A DNA stretch of 53,133 nucleotides from Desulfobacteraceae bacterium (GTDB lineage Bacteria; Desulfobacterota; Desulfobacteria; Desulfobacterales; UBA5616): the NCBI GenBank assembly GCA_013791935.1, contig VMSV01000089.1, positions 1 to 53,133 on the forward strand, in the 5' to 3' direction. Shown here in pieces: positions 24,178-32,154 of the stretch. Position numbers and translations under genes: made by a program. The notes below the pieces were generated by a model that was not told the DNA's origin, did not search any database, and was given only the letters and a program-made list of their open reading frames with translations. Numbering within the stretch: the stretch's first letter is position 1; every line of letters starts with the position of its first letter.

Positions 24178-26319
24178 TTATGCTCTTGCGGCAGCTTCAC
24201 AAACCGTCAGCAACGGGCATTGTGCTTCGGTTGAATTCAAATGGGCTGATGTGTGAACCGATAGAATCGCTTTTTCCATGGTCGGGTAGATGTTGTGCGG
24301 GCCGATGTTTTCAAGAAGGTGGGTTTTTTTAAAGACCTTCATGACCGATTCATTCACCCCGCTGAAGGATATTCCGTACCCGGCGCTTCTCAACCTGTTG
24401 ATGATGAGGGCCAGGGCTTCTTCGCCTGAAGCATCTATATCATTTATGCCGTTTGCTGCAATAATAATATGGTTTAAATCCTTTTGACTCATCAGTCGAT
24501 TGTTGATCTCATCTTCCAGATAACTGGCATTGGCGAAAAACAGGGGCCCGTCAAATCGAATCAGATCAATGTAACGGCATTTCTGCAAGCCATGGGAGTC
24601 GAAAGCCCTGAGCCCTTCATCCGCATGACGGGAAAGGGAAGACACTTTGGGCCTCATAACCTTGTAGAGAAATACCCCGAGGGAAGCCACCACCCCGATG
24701 TAGATCCCCTTTTCCACATGGGGGGCCAGGACCAGGGTTGCAACAAAGGTGAGGATGGAAATGGCCCCGTCATACCACTGGGCCCGCCAGGCGTGGATGA
24801 AGCCCGAAACATTGAGCAGGCCGATGACGGCCATCATGATAACCGCTGCCAGAACCGCCTGGGGAAGGTGGTAGAGAAACGGCGTAAAAAACAGCAGGGT
24901 GATGATCACCCCGAAGCTGGTGAAAACACTGGACATGCCGGTCACGGCTCCGGCCTGGAGGTTCACGGCGCTTCTGGAAAAAGAGCCGGACACGGGATAG
25001 CTTTTTCCGATGGCCCCCAGGATATTGGCCAAGCCCTGGCCGATGAGTTCCTGGTCCGGGTCCAACCGTTGTCCGGTTTTGGCCGCCATGGCCTTGGCAA
25101 TGGCAATAGCTTCCACAAATCCCAGCAGAGAAATCACCATGGCATAGGGAAAAAGCTTCAGGAAAACGCTCAAATTCAATTCGGGCACCGATAAAGAGGG
25201 CAGCCCTTGGGGAATGGCTCCCACCACATCCCCACCGCCGTAAAGCATAAGGCCCTCTGGGTTCAGGGGTTTTGTGCCGACTTTAAAATGCCATATTCGA
25301 CTATCGGCATTGAATCCGGGAGGGATTTCCTCTTTCAGATAAAGCATGGAAGAGGATCCGACATTTTCAGTCGAATACAATTTCAAAGAACGCAGTTCGG
25401 CTCGCAAAGCCGCCGACGTGTTTTTGATCCCGTCAATTTCAAAATTGATTTTATCCACCTCAAAACGGGCTTTAATCGAATCCATCCCTTGCCCATGTGC
25501 ATGGCTCTCCGCGGCTTCCAATTGCGTGAAGGCTTCCATTCTTAGATCGGATAATTCCTTGATCCGCTTGAGTTGGTCGTTGTAGGCGATGAGGTTTTCA
25601 CGAATTTCAGGGTTGGCAATTGTGGTCATCGGAAGGGACCGATTTTGTTCATAACCGGAAAAATAAGAAAACAGGGTAGTGATTACGACAGCGATCAACA
25701 CATAGGGAATCCTGGGATTGAATCGTTTGATTCCGTACATGATGGCAATGGCGAAAACCCCCAGGGCCAGGGTGGGCCAGTGGGTGTAATTGCGCGCTTC
25801 CTTGATGACTGAAATAATCGTTTCATAATGATGGGGGGAGTTGTCCACATACACCCCGAAGAGCTTGGACAACTGGGAAGTTGCAATCACAATAGCCGCA
25901 GCATTGGTAAAACCATTCACCACAGGATGGGATAAAAAGTTCACCACAAGACCCAGCCTGAAAATACCCAGAGCGAGTTGGAATACCCCCACGGTAAACG
26001 CGAGGATAATCGCATATACGATGAAAGCATCGCTGCCGGCGGTAGCCAGGGGCTCCAGGGATGTGGCGGTCATGAGCGACACCACGGCCACAGGTCCGGT
26101 GGCCAGTTGCCGGCTGGACCCGAAAAGGGAGGCAATCATGGGGGGCAGAAAAGCCGCATACAGACCATAATAAGCCGGAAGGCCGGCCAGTTGGGCATAG
26201 GCCATGGACTGGGGAATCAGCACCAGGGCTACGGTGATCCCGGCCAACACATCGATTTTCAGTTTTGGTAGGTTATAATCCTTAAACCATACCATAAAGG
26301 GAAAGATTCGTTTCAGCAT
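24178..26319 (-). CDS. SulP-family anion transporter with STAS domain
   Basis: Secondary transporter of the SLC26/SulP family (sulfate, bicarbonate or related anions; specificity not readable). The 713 residues open with the family signature around DVLAGITVALVLIPQSMAYA and AGLPAYYGLYAAFLPP. The second conserved region PVSGSFSRSAVNLQAGAVTG (about 440) and a C-terminal STAS domain (about 570-690, VSFSGVNESV-type end; IDASGEEALALI loop) are present. Unusually, residues about 235-320 form a charged, helical insertion (YNDQLKRIKELSDLRMEAF and EVDKINFEIDGIKNTSAALR) between membrane segments, predicted as coiled coil and likely extracytoplasmic. GAAGGA precedes the ATG. It is co-transcribed with a TetR regulator upstream and signalling genes downstream. 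Confidence 0.93.
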   Translation of the reverse strand: MLKRIFPFMVWFKDYNLPKLKIDVLAGITVALVLIPQSMAYAQLAGLPAYYGLYAAFLPPMIASLFGSSRQLATGPVAVVSLMTATSLEPLATAGSDAFIVYAIILAFTVGVFQLALGIFRLGLVVNFLSHPVVNGFTNAAAIVIATSQLSKLFGVYVDNSPHHYETIISVIKEARNYTHWPTLALGVFAIAIMYGIKRFNPRIPYVLIAVVITTLFSYFSGYEQNRSLPMTTIANPEIRENLIAYNDQLKRIKELSDLRMEAFTQLEAAESHAHGQGMDSIKARFEVDKINFEIDGIKNTSAALRAELRSLKLYSTENVGSSSMLYLKEEIPPGFNADSRIWHFKVGTKPLNPEGLMLYGGGDVVGAIPQGLPSLSVPELNLSVFLKLFPYAMVISLLGFVEAIAIAKAMAAKTGQRLDPDQELIGQGLANILGAIGKSYPVSGSFSRSAVNLQAGAVTGMSSVFTSFGVIITLLFFTPFLYHLPQAVLAAVIMMAVIGLLNVSGFIHAWRAQWYDGAISILTFVATLVLAPHVEKGIYIGVVASLGVFLYKVMRPKVSSLSRHADEGLRAFDSHGLQKCRYIDLIRFDGPLFFANASYLEDEINNRLMSQKDLNHIIIAANGINDIDASGEEALALIINRLRSAGYGISFSGVNESVMKVFKKTHLLENIGPHNIYPTMEKAILSVHTSAHLNSTEAQCPLLTVCEAAARA

Positions 26320-26339
26320 AATTCCTTCTCTGCCGCAGG

Positions 26340-26930
26340 TTAGGGGTTAATACTTGCTTTCAGTATCCTTCTGCATGAAAGGATGATGTCATCCATCAGG
26401 GAACTCACATTGTAAAGGTTGTAGATTTTGAGCCGGACAATGCCGTCCATCATGGAAAAGATGATCAGGGCCATTTTCCGGGCCGGCAATTCATCCATGG
26501 AACCGTCCTTTATCCCTTCCAGAACTGCGCGTTCAAAAATATTCACCAGGCAGTCGTATATGGCTTCCAGGTGGTTTCTGCAGTCCTTATTTTCAAGGGC
26601 GAGTTGATATGGGAAATGACGATGCAGAAGGAGCAACTGACTTTCGAATTTCCCGGCAAGATAGAGGTAAAAATATATGGAATTTTCCATCAGTTCCATG
26701 CCGTTTTGAACCGATTTGTCTTTTACGAATTGCTCATATTCGCTCAGGATCACTTCCCGTGTTTTTTCCAGAATCGCAAGGAAAAGGGTTTCTTTATTCT
26801 TAAAATGATAAAAAATGGTGCCTTCAGCCACCCGGGTCAATTTGGACAACTCGGAAATGGAGGTCTCTTTGTATCCCTTTTGAGCAAATAAAAAAGTGGC
26901 GGTTTGCAGAATGGCTTCTTTTTTGGTCAT
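26340..26930 (-). CDS. TetR/AcrR-family transcriptional regulator
   Basis: A 196-residue repressor-type protein. The N-terminal helix-turn-helix is classic: MTKKEAILQTATFLFAQKGY, KETSISELSKLTRVAEGTIF and YHFKNKETLFLAILEK. The C-terminal ligand-binding part has no diagnostic motif. ATG at 26930 is preferred over GTG at 26933 because AGGAG lies five bases upstream. It is the first gene of the operon, 20 bases before the SulP gene, and a perfect inverted repeat overlapping its own transcription start (26959-26978) suggests autoregulation of the whole operon. Confidence 0.92.
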   Translation of the reverse strand: MTKKEAILQTATFLFAQKGYKETSISELSKLTRVAEGTIFYHFKNKETLFLAILEKTREVILSEYEQFVKDKSVQNGMELMENSIYFYLYLAGKFESQLLLLHRHFPYQLALENKDCRNHLEAIYDCLVNIFERAVLEGIKDGSMDELPARKMALIIFSMMDGIVRLKIYNLYNVSSLMDDIILSCRRILKASINP

Positions 26931-26958
26931 CACATCTCCTGAACTGAGTGCTCACTAC

Positions 26959-26985
26959 AACTGAGCGTTTACTCAGTTTATTATA
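26959..26985 (-). promoter_or_regulatory. TetR operon promoter -10 and operator
   Basis: The minus strand carries TATAAT (26985-26980) immediately followed by the inverted repeat AACTGAG-N6-CTCAGTT (26978-26959, 7-bp perfect arms). A second, partial CTGAG/CTCA motif follows at about 26944-26955. A -35 candidate, CTTGAC, lies 16 bases upstream. Binding here would block transcription initiation. Confidence 0.65.
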
Positions 26986-27045
26986 CGATGACTTTTTTCA
27001 AGTCAAGCTTTTTTTGAAATATTTTTGCTTCAAAGCTTCGCCGGT

Positions 27046-27074
27046 TGACTTGACCGGAGCCTTCTGATATTTCA
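27046..27074 (+). promoter_or_regulatory. Possible promoter for ndk-trmJ
   Basis: TTGACT (27046-27051), a 17-bp spacer and TATTTC (27069-27074) lie about 60 bases upstream of ndk. The -35 is good and the -10 mediocre. Confidence 0.4.
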
Positions 27075-27134
27075 CCATTCAAAAAACAGGGAGTTCATCG
27101 AAATCAACCATTTTATTTTTAAAAAAGGACAGTT

Positions 27135-27551
27135 ATGGAAAGAACATTATCCATTATCAAACCCGACGGAGTGGGAAGAGGATTGATCGGGGAAGTGGTC
27201 AAGCGTTTGGAGGAGTCCGGGTTTAAAATCATTGCCATGAAAATGATCCACCTGACCCAGGCCCGGGCCGAAGGATTTTATGCCGTACACAAGGAGAGAC
27301 CCTTTTTCAACAGCCTCACGTCGTTCATGACCTCGGGGCCCGTGGTGGTCATGGCCCTGGAGGGAGAAAATGTGATTGAAAAATACCGCACCCTCATGGG
27401 AGCAACCAACTTCAAGGACGCAGCCGAAGGCACCATTCGAAAGGCCTTTGCCACGGATATTGAAAAAAACGTGGTTCACGGCTCGGATTCCCCTGAAACA
27501 GCGGCCTTTGAAATCGGTTATTTTTTCAATTCTTTTGAAATCATCGGGTAA
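27135..27551 (+). CDS. ndk: Nucleoside diphosphate kinase
   Basis: Transfers the terminal phosphate between nucleoside tri- and diphosphates through a phosphohistidine. The 138 residues match the family: [58 protein letters not shown], and the active-site His in [16 protein letters not shown]. The G-ATNP motif is slightly altered (MGATNF for GATNP). An AAGGACAG site precedes the ATG. The stop overlaps the trmJ start (TAATG). Confidence 0.96.
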   Translation: MERTLSIIKPDGVGRGLIGEVVKRLEESGFKIIAMKMIHLTQARAEGFYAVHKERPFFNSLTSFMTSGPVVVMALEGENVIEKYRTLMGATNFKDAAEGTIRKAFATDIEKNVVHGSDSPETAAFEIGYFFNSFEIIG

Positions 27552-28357
27552 TGACGCAAACCATTGACCTGTCTCGCATTGCGGTGATCTTGCACAAGCC
27601 CCGGTTTTCCGAAAACATCGGGGCTGCCGCAAGGGCCATGCAGAACATGGGGCTTAGTCGCCTCGTGGTGGTTGACCCTGAAACCTACGACCAGGAAAAA
27701 ATCAACCGCATGGCCACCCATGCCGCCAAGGACATTGTCAACCGCATCACCTGCTGCAATACCCTAAAGGAAGCCCTTTCACCTTTTACTTTCGTGGTGG
27801 GCACCACCGCAAGATTGGGGGGAGAGCGTTCCGTGGTGCATACCCCCAAAGTCATGGCGGAGCGGCTCCTGGGCCTGATCCGGGAAAATGACATTGCCCT
27901 GGTTTTCGGCCCCGAGGACCGGGGTCTCACCAACGATGAAATCCGCCTTTGCCATGAGCTGGTGAATATCCCCACCGCACAATTCTCCTCCCTGAACCTG
28001 GCCCAGGCCGTGGTGATCCTCTGCTATGAAATCTTCAATGCCTCCAGGGAAGTAAAATCCGAATTCATTCCCCGCCTGGCCAGCCGCCATGAGCTGGACG
28101 GCATGTACGATCAGCTCAAGGAACTTCTCGTGCGCATCGATTATATCAAGCCCGAAAACCCGGATTACTGGATGGCCAATCTACGGCGTTTTTTCACCCG
28201 AATACAACTGAGAGCAAAGGATGTCTTGATTCTTCGGGGCCTGTGCCGCCAGATCGACTGGTACGCCAACAAACGTTACGAAGAAGGAAAAAATAATTCG
28301 GATTCACATAGAAAAGATGATGGGAAGACTATAATACGCGCGGGTTCGCAAGAATGA
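27551..28357 (+). CDS. trmJ: tRNA (cytidine/uridine-2'-O-)-methyltransferase, TrmJ-like
   Basis: SpoU-class (SPOUT) RNA 2'-O-methyltransferase of the TrmJ type, which in E. coli modifies tRNA position 32. Motif 1 is NIGAAARAMQNMGLSRLVVV, motif 2 ALVFGPEDRGLTNDE and motif 3 IPTAQFSSLNLAQAVVILCY. The C-terminal helical extension (HELDGMYDQLKELLVRIDYI through LRGLCRQIDW) is characteristic. From about 28263 on, the sequence departs from a second copy of this 3' end at 31611-32032, and the last roughly 30 residues (NNSDSHRKDDGKTIIRAG) are probably encoded by island DNA. The enzyme core is intact, so activity is likely preserved. Confidence 0.9.
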   Translation: MTQTIDLSRIAVILHKPRFSENIGAAARAMQNMGLSRLVVVDPETYDQEKINRMATHAAKDIVNRITCCNTLKEALSPFTFVVGTTARLGGERSVVHTPKVMAERLLGLIRENDIALVFGPEDRGLTNDEIRLCHELVNIPTAQFSSLNLAQAVVILCYEIFNASREVKSEFIPRLASRHELDGMYDQLKELLVRIDYIKPENPDYWMANLRRFFTRIQLRAKDVLILRGLCRQIDWYANKRYEEGKNNSDSHRKDDGKTIIRAGSQE

Positions 28358-28546
28358 CATTGATAACATTTTTAAGAGCGGAAAGATTGTTCCTGCAAAT
28401 ATCAGATCAATATCGCTTTCCGGGCTTGGCTGTCCTTTGGTGAAAGAACCGAAAAAGCCAATATCGACCACCCCGAATTTATGATTCAGGAAGGTTTTAT
28501 CCGTCCTCAATTGGTTTATTATTTCCTCTGCAGTCAGTTCTTGCAT
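28304..28546 (-). pseudogene. Nucleotidyltransferase (MNT-type) fragment
   Basis: Residues 1-50 carry the minimal nucleotidyltransferase core, GVVDIGFFGSFTKGQPSPES then DIDLI, i.e. the GSF-x(9)-DxD signature of MNT/HEPN-type antitoxin nucleotidyltransferases. After DIDLIF the family strand (usually VEF or VDF) and the rest of the domain are missing, and the frame continues as unrelated sequence overlapping the trmJ tail. Complete members have about 95-105 residues. No HEPN partner is present. It is a truncated remnant at the edge of the island. Confidence 0.65.
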
Positions 28547-28792
28547 TTCTTAATGCCAATCCCTTGAGATGGACTTAAAATGGCTTTCGTGAATACAGGC
28601 TGGGCGTTTCTGATCAGAAAATGGGCATGGTAAGGCATCAGAGATTAGACAACAAATGGGCTTTGTAGCATACAAAAAGATGGAAAGCCGGTAAATGAAT
28701 TGGTTATTTAATTAATTACGGTCCCGGATGCCATGTGTTGATTGTTGGATTTGCACCAAGGATACTTTTCTGACCCTGTACATCGAAGTGTC
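28547..28792. other. Intergenic stretch in the island, no gene seen
   Basis: No convincing coding frame. Around 28715 the phrase AATTACGGTCCCGG resembles one arm of the palindromic element at 29571-29636 and may be a half-copy. Confidence 0.35.
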
Positions 28793-29116
28793 TTACCTCA
28801 AATTTCGTTGCTGAAGTATTTCCGGGATATTCCGCCTGCCATCAAGGATACAATGGATAAAAACATCTGCTTCGATGATCTGGTAAATAATGCGGTAGAC
28901 TTTCACATGAATTTCGCGATATTCATGTACGTCAATTCGTTGAAGCTCTGGAGGATAGTGACCTTTTTCCGGATTAAATGACAGGTTTCGGCAAGCTGTT
29001 TCAATTTCTGAAAAAATTTTTCCTGCGTTTTGCGGGTATCCGGATTTTTTTATATAATCATAGATTTCAAAAAGATCTTTTTCCGCATCAGAAATGACAT
29101 AAACATTGTATTTCAT
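28793..29116 (-). CDS. ParE/RelE-family toxin
   Basis: A 107-residue toxin of the ParE/RelE superfamily. MKYNVYVISDAEKDLFEIYD (N-terminal strand and helix) is followed by the conserved C-terminal strands YREIHVKVYRIIYQIIEAD and VFIHCILDGRRNIPEILQQR. The ending DGRR-x-IPE-x-L is more like ParE (gyrase poisons) than RelE (ribosome-dependent RNases), but the activity cannot be decided by eye. Its ATG overlaps the stop of the antitoxin gene (ATGA), the usual coupled arrangement. Confidence 0.88.
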   Translation of the reverse strand: MKYNVYVISDAEKDLFEIYDYIKKSGYPQNAGKIFSEIETACRNLSFNPEKGHYPPELQRIDVHEYREIHVKVYRIIYQIIEADVFIHCILDGRRNIPEILQQRNLR

Positions 29117-29394
29117 TCAGATTGGTTTTCCAGAGTTTTTTTCAAGTCGCTGAAAATATCGGTAACAGGCCTGTAATCTCCCTTTCTAAGGCTATTTTGG
29201 CTTTGGGCTAGCATTTTCAACATAGCGAGACTTTCCTGGGTCTGTTCATACTGGACAAGATCCAGAAGAATCGCTTTGGCTTCCCCATTTTGGGTGATAA
29301 CCATGGGCTGCCGGTTATTAACGATTTGTCGGACGATTTCCGAAGCGTGCGCTTTAAAATAGCTGATTGGCTTAACAGATTCACTGAGTTTCAT
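29113..29394 (-). CDS. Phd/YefM-family antitoxin
   Basis: A 93-residue antitoxin starting MKLSESVKPISYFKAHASEI, then VRQIVNNRQPMVITQNGEAK and AILLDLVQYE, the N-terminal DNA-binding and dimerisation fold of Phd/YefM proteins. The C-terminal third (DYRPVTDIFSDLKKTLENQ) would bind the toxin. The start at 29394 is set by GGAGA five bases upstream, and an upstream in-frame start at 29469 would lie above the promoter. The palindrome at 29419-29439 is a likely autoregulatory operator. Confidence 0.88.
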   Translation of the reverse strand: MKLSESVKPISYFKAHASEIVRQIVNNRQPMVITQNGEAKAILLDLVQYEQTQESLAMLKMLAQSQNSLRKGDYRPVTDIFSDLKKTLENQSE

Positions 29395-29418
29395 ATTGTT
29401 CTCCATAATTAATTTGAC

Positions 29419-29450
29419 CTTAATTTGGCCCAAATTAAGATCTATGTCAA
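29419..29450 (-). promoter_or_regulatory. Toxin-antitoxin promoter and operator
   Basis: CTTAATTTGG (29419-29428) and CCAAATTAAG (29430-29439) form a perfect 10-bp palindrome with one central base. Just upstream on the minus strand is TTGACA (29450-29445). The palindrome covers the spacer/-10 region, as expected for Phd-type autorepression. Confidence 0.7.
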
Positions 29451-29570
29451 GATAAAACGGTGGAACCATCTACTGAAATTTTTGGAATTATGCGAAACGG
29501 TTTGCCATTGCTTTGCTCCAGCTTCTTCAATTATTATCGTTATCGGATATCGGGGGAGAACCGGGCGATC

Positions 29571-29636
29571 GGGGACCGTAAATCAGTAAATATCTAAGAT
29601 AATAGTGATGATTATTTAGTTACTTACGGTCGCCCC
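29571..29636. repeat. Palindromic repeat, family C
   Basis: Arms GACCGTAA (29574-29581) and TTACGGTC (29624-29631) with outer GGGG/CCCC and inner TAAATA/TATTTA pairing. It supplies the stop codon of the truncated acetyltransferase at 29620, so it marks a joint. Confidence 0.7.
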
Positions 29637-29838
29637 CGTATTCCCTCGAATAATAACCGATCGTTGCACCGTCCACTTCAAAAACGAAAACGTCATTCTT
29701 TTCAATGTAATCCGAGCTGATGGTCAGCTCATTTTTCCAAATCTCAAAATAATTTTCGGGGTACTTCCAGTATCCTTTGGATGCAAAGGATATTTGGGTC
29801 AAAATCTCTGCTTCATCCGTATGGGCTGGTCTTATCAT
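29620..29838 (-). pseudogene. GNAT acetyltransferase, N-terminal fragment
   Basis: The frame encodes the first about 65 residues of a GNAT-family acetyltransferase: MIRPAHTDEAEILTQISFAS, KGYWKYPENYFEIWKNELTI, then VFVFEVDGATIGYYS, which is strand beta-4 of the fold. The acetyl-CoA binding motif (Q/RxxGxG/A) that should follow is absent. The last residues (GGDRK) are encoded by the palindromic repeat at 29571-29636. No activity is expected. Confidence 0.6.
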
Positions 29839-29891
29839 CGTTTTCACTTTCATCCCTTTGGAGGGCAAATGGAGGGGAAGTAGCCTCGATG

Positions 29892-30734
29892 TTATTTATA
29901 GGCATCTTCAAAAAGCAATCCCTGATAGATGATTTTGACTTTCCCTTCAAAATAAACTTCTTGAAAGGAGTTGTTCTCCCGGGAAAAATACACGCGCAGG
30001 ATTTCGCCGCTCTTTACGGTTACCTCCACGGGAGAATCCACAAAATGACGTCCGGCGGCGGCCAGTACCGACGCAACCACTCCTGTTCCGCAGGCAAACG
30101 TCTCATCTTCAACGCCACGCTCATACGTCCGAACCCTCATCCGGTTACGATCCATGACTGTGGCAAAATTCGCGTTTGTTCCCCTTGGTTTAAATGTTTC
30201 GTGATTCCGGATTTTCCTGCCCATTTCCACAACATCGCATTCCTCGATGAAGGTGACAAAACAAACCGCATGGGGCACGCCGGTGTTAATGCAGTCCAGT
30301 TCCCATTCTCCGCCCTCAAGATAAATTTTGACGTTCTGTGTGAGGGCGGAAGGATCCGTCAGTCGGACTTTCACGATATCTCCATTCACTTCAGCTTTGA
30401 TGATACCGGCCAGGGTTTCAAAGGACATGGTCCGCCCCGCGATGCCATTTTCAAAGGCAAAAAGCGCTACGCACCGGCTGGCGTTACCGCACATTTCTGC
30501 CATGGAGCCATCGGAGTTATAAAATTGCCATTTAAAATCAGCAACCGCTGACGGCTCAACCAGTAAAAGGCCATCCGCGCCGACGGATACTTTTCTCCGA
30601 CACACCTGACGTACAAACATCGAGAGGCAGCCGACATCAAGGGATAAGTTTCGATTATCGATGATGATGAAATCGTTGCCGCTTCCACTCATCTTCCAGA
30701 ATTTGATTGACCGTGATTCATCCATATTATCCAT
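29892..30734 (-). CDS. dapF: Diaminopimelate epimerase
   Basis: Interconverts LL- and meso-diaminopimelate for lysine and peptidoglycan synthesis. The 280-residue protein is complete: KMSGSGNDFIIID near the start, the first catalytic cysteine in EMCGNASRC (about Cys82), INTGVPHAV, RGTNANFA, and the second in FACGTGVVAS (about Cys215). The start is uncertain: ATG at 30734 follows AAAGG closely, and ATG at 30725 is an alternative. It is unusual to find this essential gene among gene fragments and repeats; it may be a second copy or may have moved with the island. Confidence 0.9.
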   Translation of the reverse strand: MDNMDESRSIKFWKMSGSGNDFIIIDNRNLSLDVGCLSMFVRQVCRRKVSVGADGLLLVEPSAVADFKWQFYNSDGSMAEMCGNASRCVALFAFENGIAGRTMSFETLAGIIKAEVNGDIVKVRLTDPSALTQNVKIYLEGGEWELDCINTGVPHAVCFVTFIEECDVVEMGRKIRNHETFKPRGTNANFATVMDRNRMRVRTYERGVEDETFACGTGVVASVLAAAGRHFVDSPVEVTVKSGEILRVYFSRENNSFQEVYFEGKVKIIYQGLLFEDAYK

Positions 30735-30934
30735 CACCTTTCAATATTTAAGAGCGCTATCTCGGCTTTGATACGCAGCCTCAAGACGGTTCCAAAATCA
30801 CCCTCTTTGTCATTCCTGAAAAAACCGTAATCCAGGGGATAAGTTATATGGCGTCGACCAGGCCTGTTTGCTTGGCTTTCCTTCCCCCTTTTTCGCCATT
30901 TCCGTTGATAGAAAAATATTTGATCAGCACTGTT

Positions 30935-31387
30935 TTAGACTATAAACTGTCTACGGTACTTGATGAACCCTTTCTTCACCGAGCCAGCAAATCCAACCTT
31001 CTCGAAGAAGCGATGTGATTCAATGCGCTCGACTGAACTAAGAAGCATAATTTTGGAACAATTCGCCTTCTGGCAGAAACGTTCCACCTCGCATAAAAGC
31101 GCAGTACCCACACCCATCCCACGACAAGCGGAATTGACTACAAGGTTCTCGACAACTGCAAACGGCTGATTTTGAAACATGACGTCCAAGCACAGTGAGA
31201 CAAGAATAGTTCCTATCACTAAACCATCAATTTCCCCAAGGAATAGTGCCGTGTTCTGATCCTGAGCCACCTCGGCCACCCGCTCAGGAAAGACTGATAT
31301 TGCGGGGTTACTTACAAATTCTCGATAAAGGGCTTGTAAGGCTGAAGCATCGATGGATTCAGCTTTCCTGATTGTGATTTGGGGCAT
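30935..31387 (-). CDS. GNAT-family N-acetyltransferase
   Basis: A 150-residue acetyltransferase. It starts MPQITIRKAESIDASALQAL, has strand motif VIGTILVSLCLD and the acetyl-CoA loop SACRGMGVGTALLCEVERFC, followed by a SHRFFEKVGF signature near the C-terminus. The start at 31387 is chosen because it matches the family N-terminus; the ribosome-binding site is weak. The in-frame opening at 31531 adds 48 unrelated residues. The substrate cannot be predicted. Confidence 0.8.
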   Translation of the reverse strand: MPQITIRKAESIDASALQALYREFVSNPAISVFPERVAEVAQDQNTALFLGEIDGLVIGTILVSLCLDVMFQNQPFAVVENLVVNSACRGMGVGTALLCEVERFCQKANCSKIMLLSSVERIESHRFFEKVGFAGSVKKGFIKYRRQFIV

Positions 31388-31610
31388 TGGTTTCTGTGAT
31401 CCAAATGAATTGAATATTATCCATAGTCTGTCAGAAACTATCTGAGAAAGGATGGGTTCCGAAAAAAATGGATATTGGGTAAAATGCAGTTCTGAGTTCT
31501 GTCCAACCTCGGCGGGGTTCAATCGAACCACTGATAAGGATGGAAAATTACCTGCTGATACGATGGTTGTAAAGATGATTTTTATTTCATCAATGAATAT
31601 TTGTTAGCCC
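31388..31610. other. Island end, no gene seen
   Basis: AT-rich sequence with no supported frame. It ends where the trmJ 3'-end copy begins (about 31611). Confidence 0.35.
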
Positions 31611-32032
31611 GGGGGCTCACCAACGATGAAATCCGCCTTTGCCATGAGCTGGTGAATATCCCCACCGCACAATGCTCCTCCCTGAACCTGGCCCAGGCCG
31701 TGATGATCCTCTGCTATGAAATCTTCAACGCCTCCAGAGAAGTAAAATTCGAATTCATTCCCCGCCTGGCCAGCCGCCATGAGCTGGACGGCATGTACGA
31801 TCAGCTGAAGGAACTTCTCGTGCGCATCGACTATATCAAGCCCGAAAACCCGGATTACTGGATGGCCAATCTTCGGCGTTTTTTCACCCGAATACAACTG
31901 AGAGCAAAGGATGTCTTGATTCTCCGGGGCCTGTGCCGGCAGATTGACTGGTTTGCGAAAAAGCAGTTTGAGGAAGGGGAAAAGGCCGGAAGGCAGGCTC
32001 GGTGTAATCGCTTCCATTCTCCCTGGCTATAA
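31611..32032 (+). pseudogene. Partial duplicate of the trmJ 3' end
   Basis: From 31611 the sequence repeats trmJ from 27921 onward. By eye there are about 12 differences over the first 342 bases, half of them at third codon positions, and the frame stays open: LTNDEIRLCHELVNIPTAQC and so on to LRGLCRQIDW. The N-terminal half with motif 1 and the GPEDRG loop is missing, so it cannot be an active methyltransferase. After about 31952 the two copies diverge (FAKKQFEEGEKAGRQA versus YANKRYEEGKNN). It may preserve the original C-terminus of TrmJ. The position at the far end of the island suggests insertion or recombination involving trmJ. Confidence 0.85.
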
Positions 32033-32043
32033 GGTTCTGAATT

Positions 32044-32080
32044 ATGGTCCCTGCTCCCGAATTCCGGGGGCAGGGACCAT
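32044..32080. terminator. Strong hairpin after the trmJ copy
   Basis: ATGGTCCCTGC (32044-32054) and GCAGGGACCAT (32070-32080) are perfect complements with a nearly paired interior around GAATTC. There is no T-run, so it is a transcript-end hairpin or a repeat rather than a proven terminator. Confidence 0.5.
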
Positions 32081-32154
32081 GTGGATTAAACGGATAATTC
32101 ACCGAACCTCCACCAAGAAGCAATCAGACACGCGAAAGGGCTTATACCTTGGCC

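Noticed and set aside
31611..32032. A second functional trmJ
   Set aside because: It lacks the N-terminal half with motif 1 and the GPEDRG loop, and has no start codon with a ribosome-binding site at the joint.
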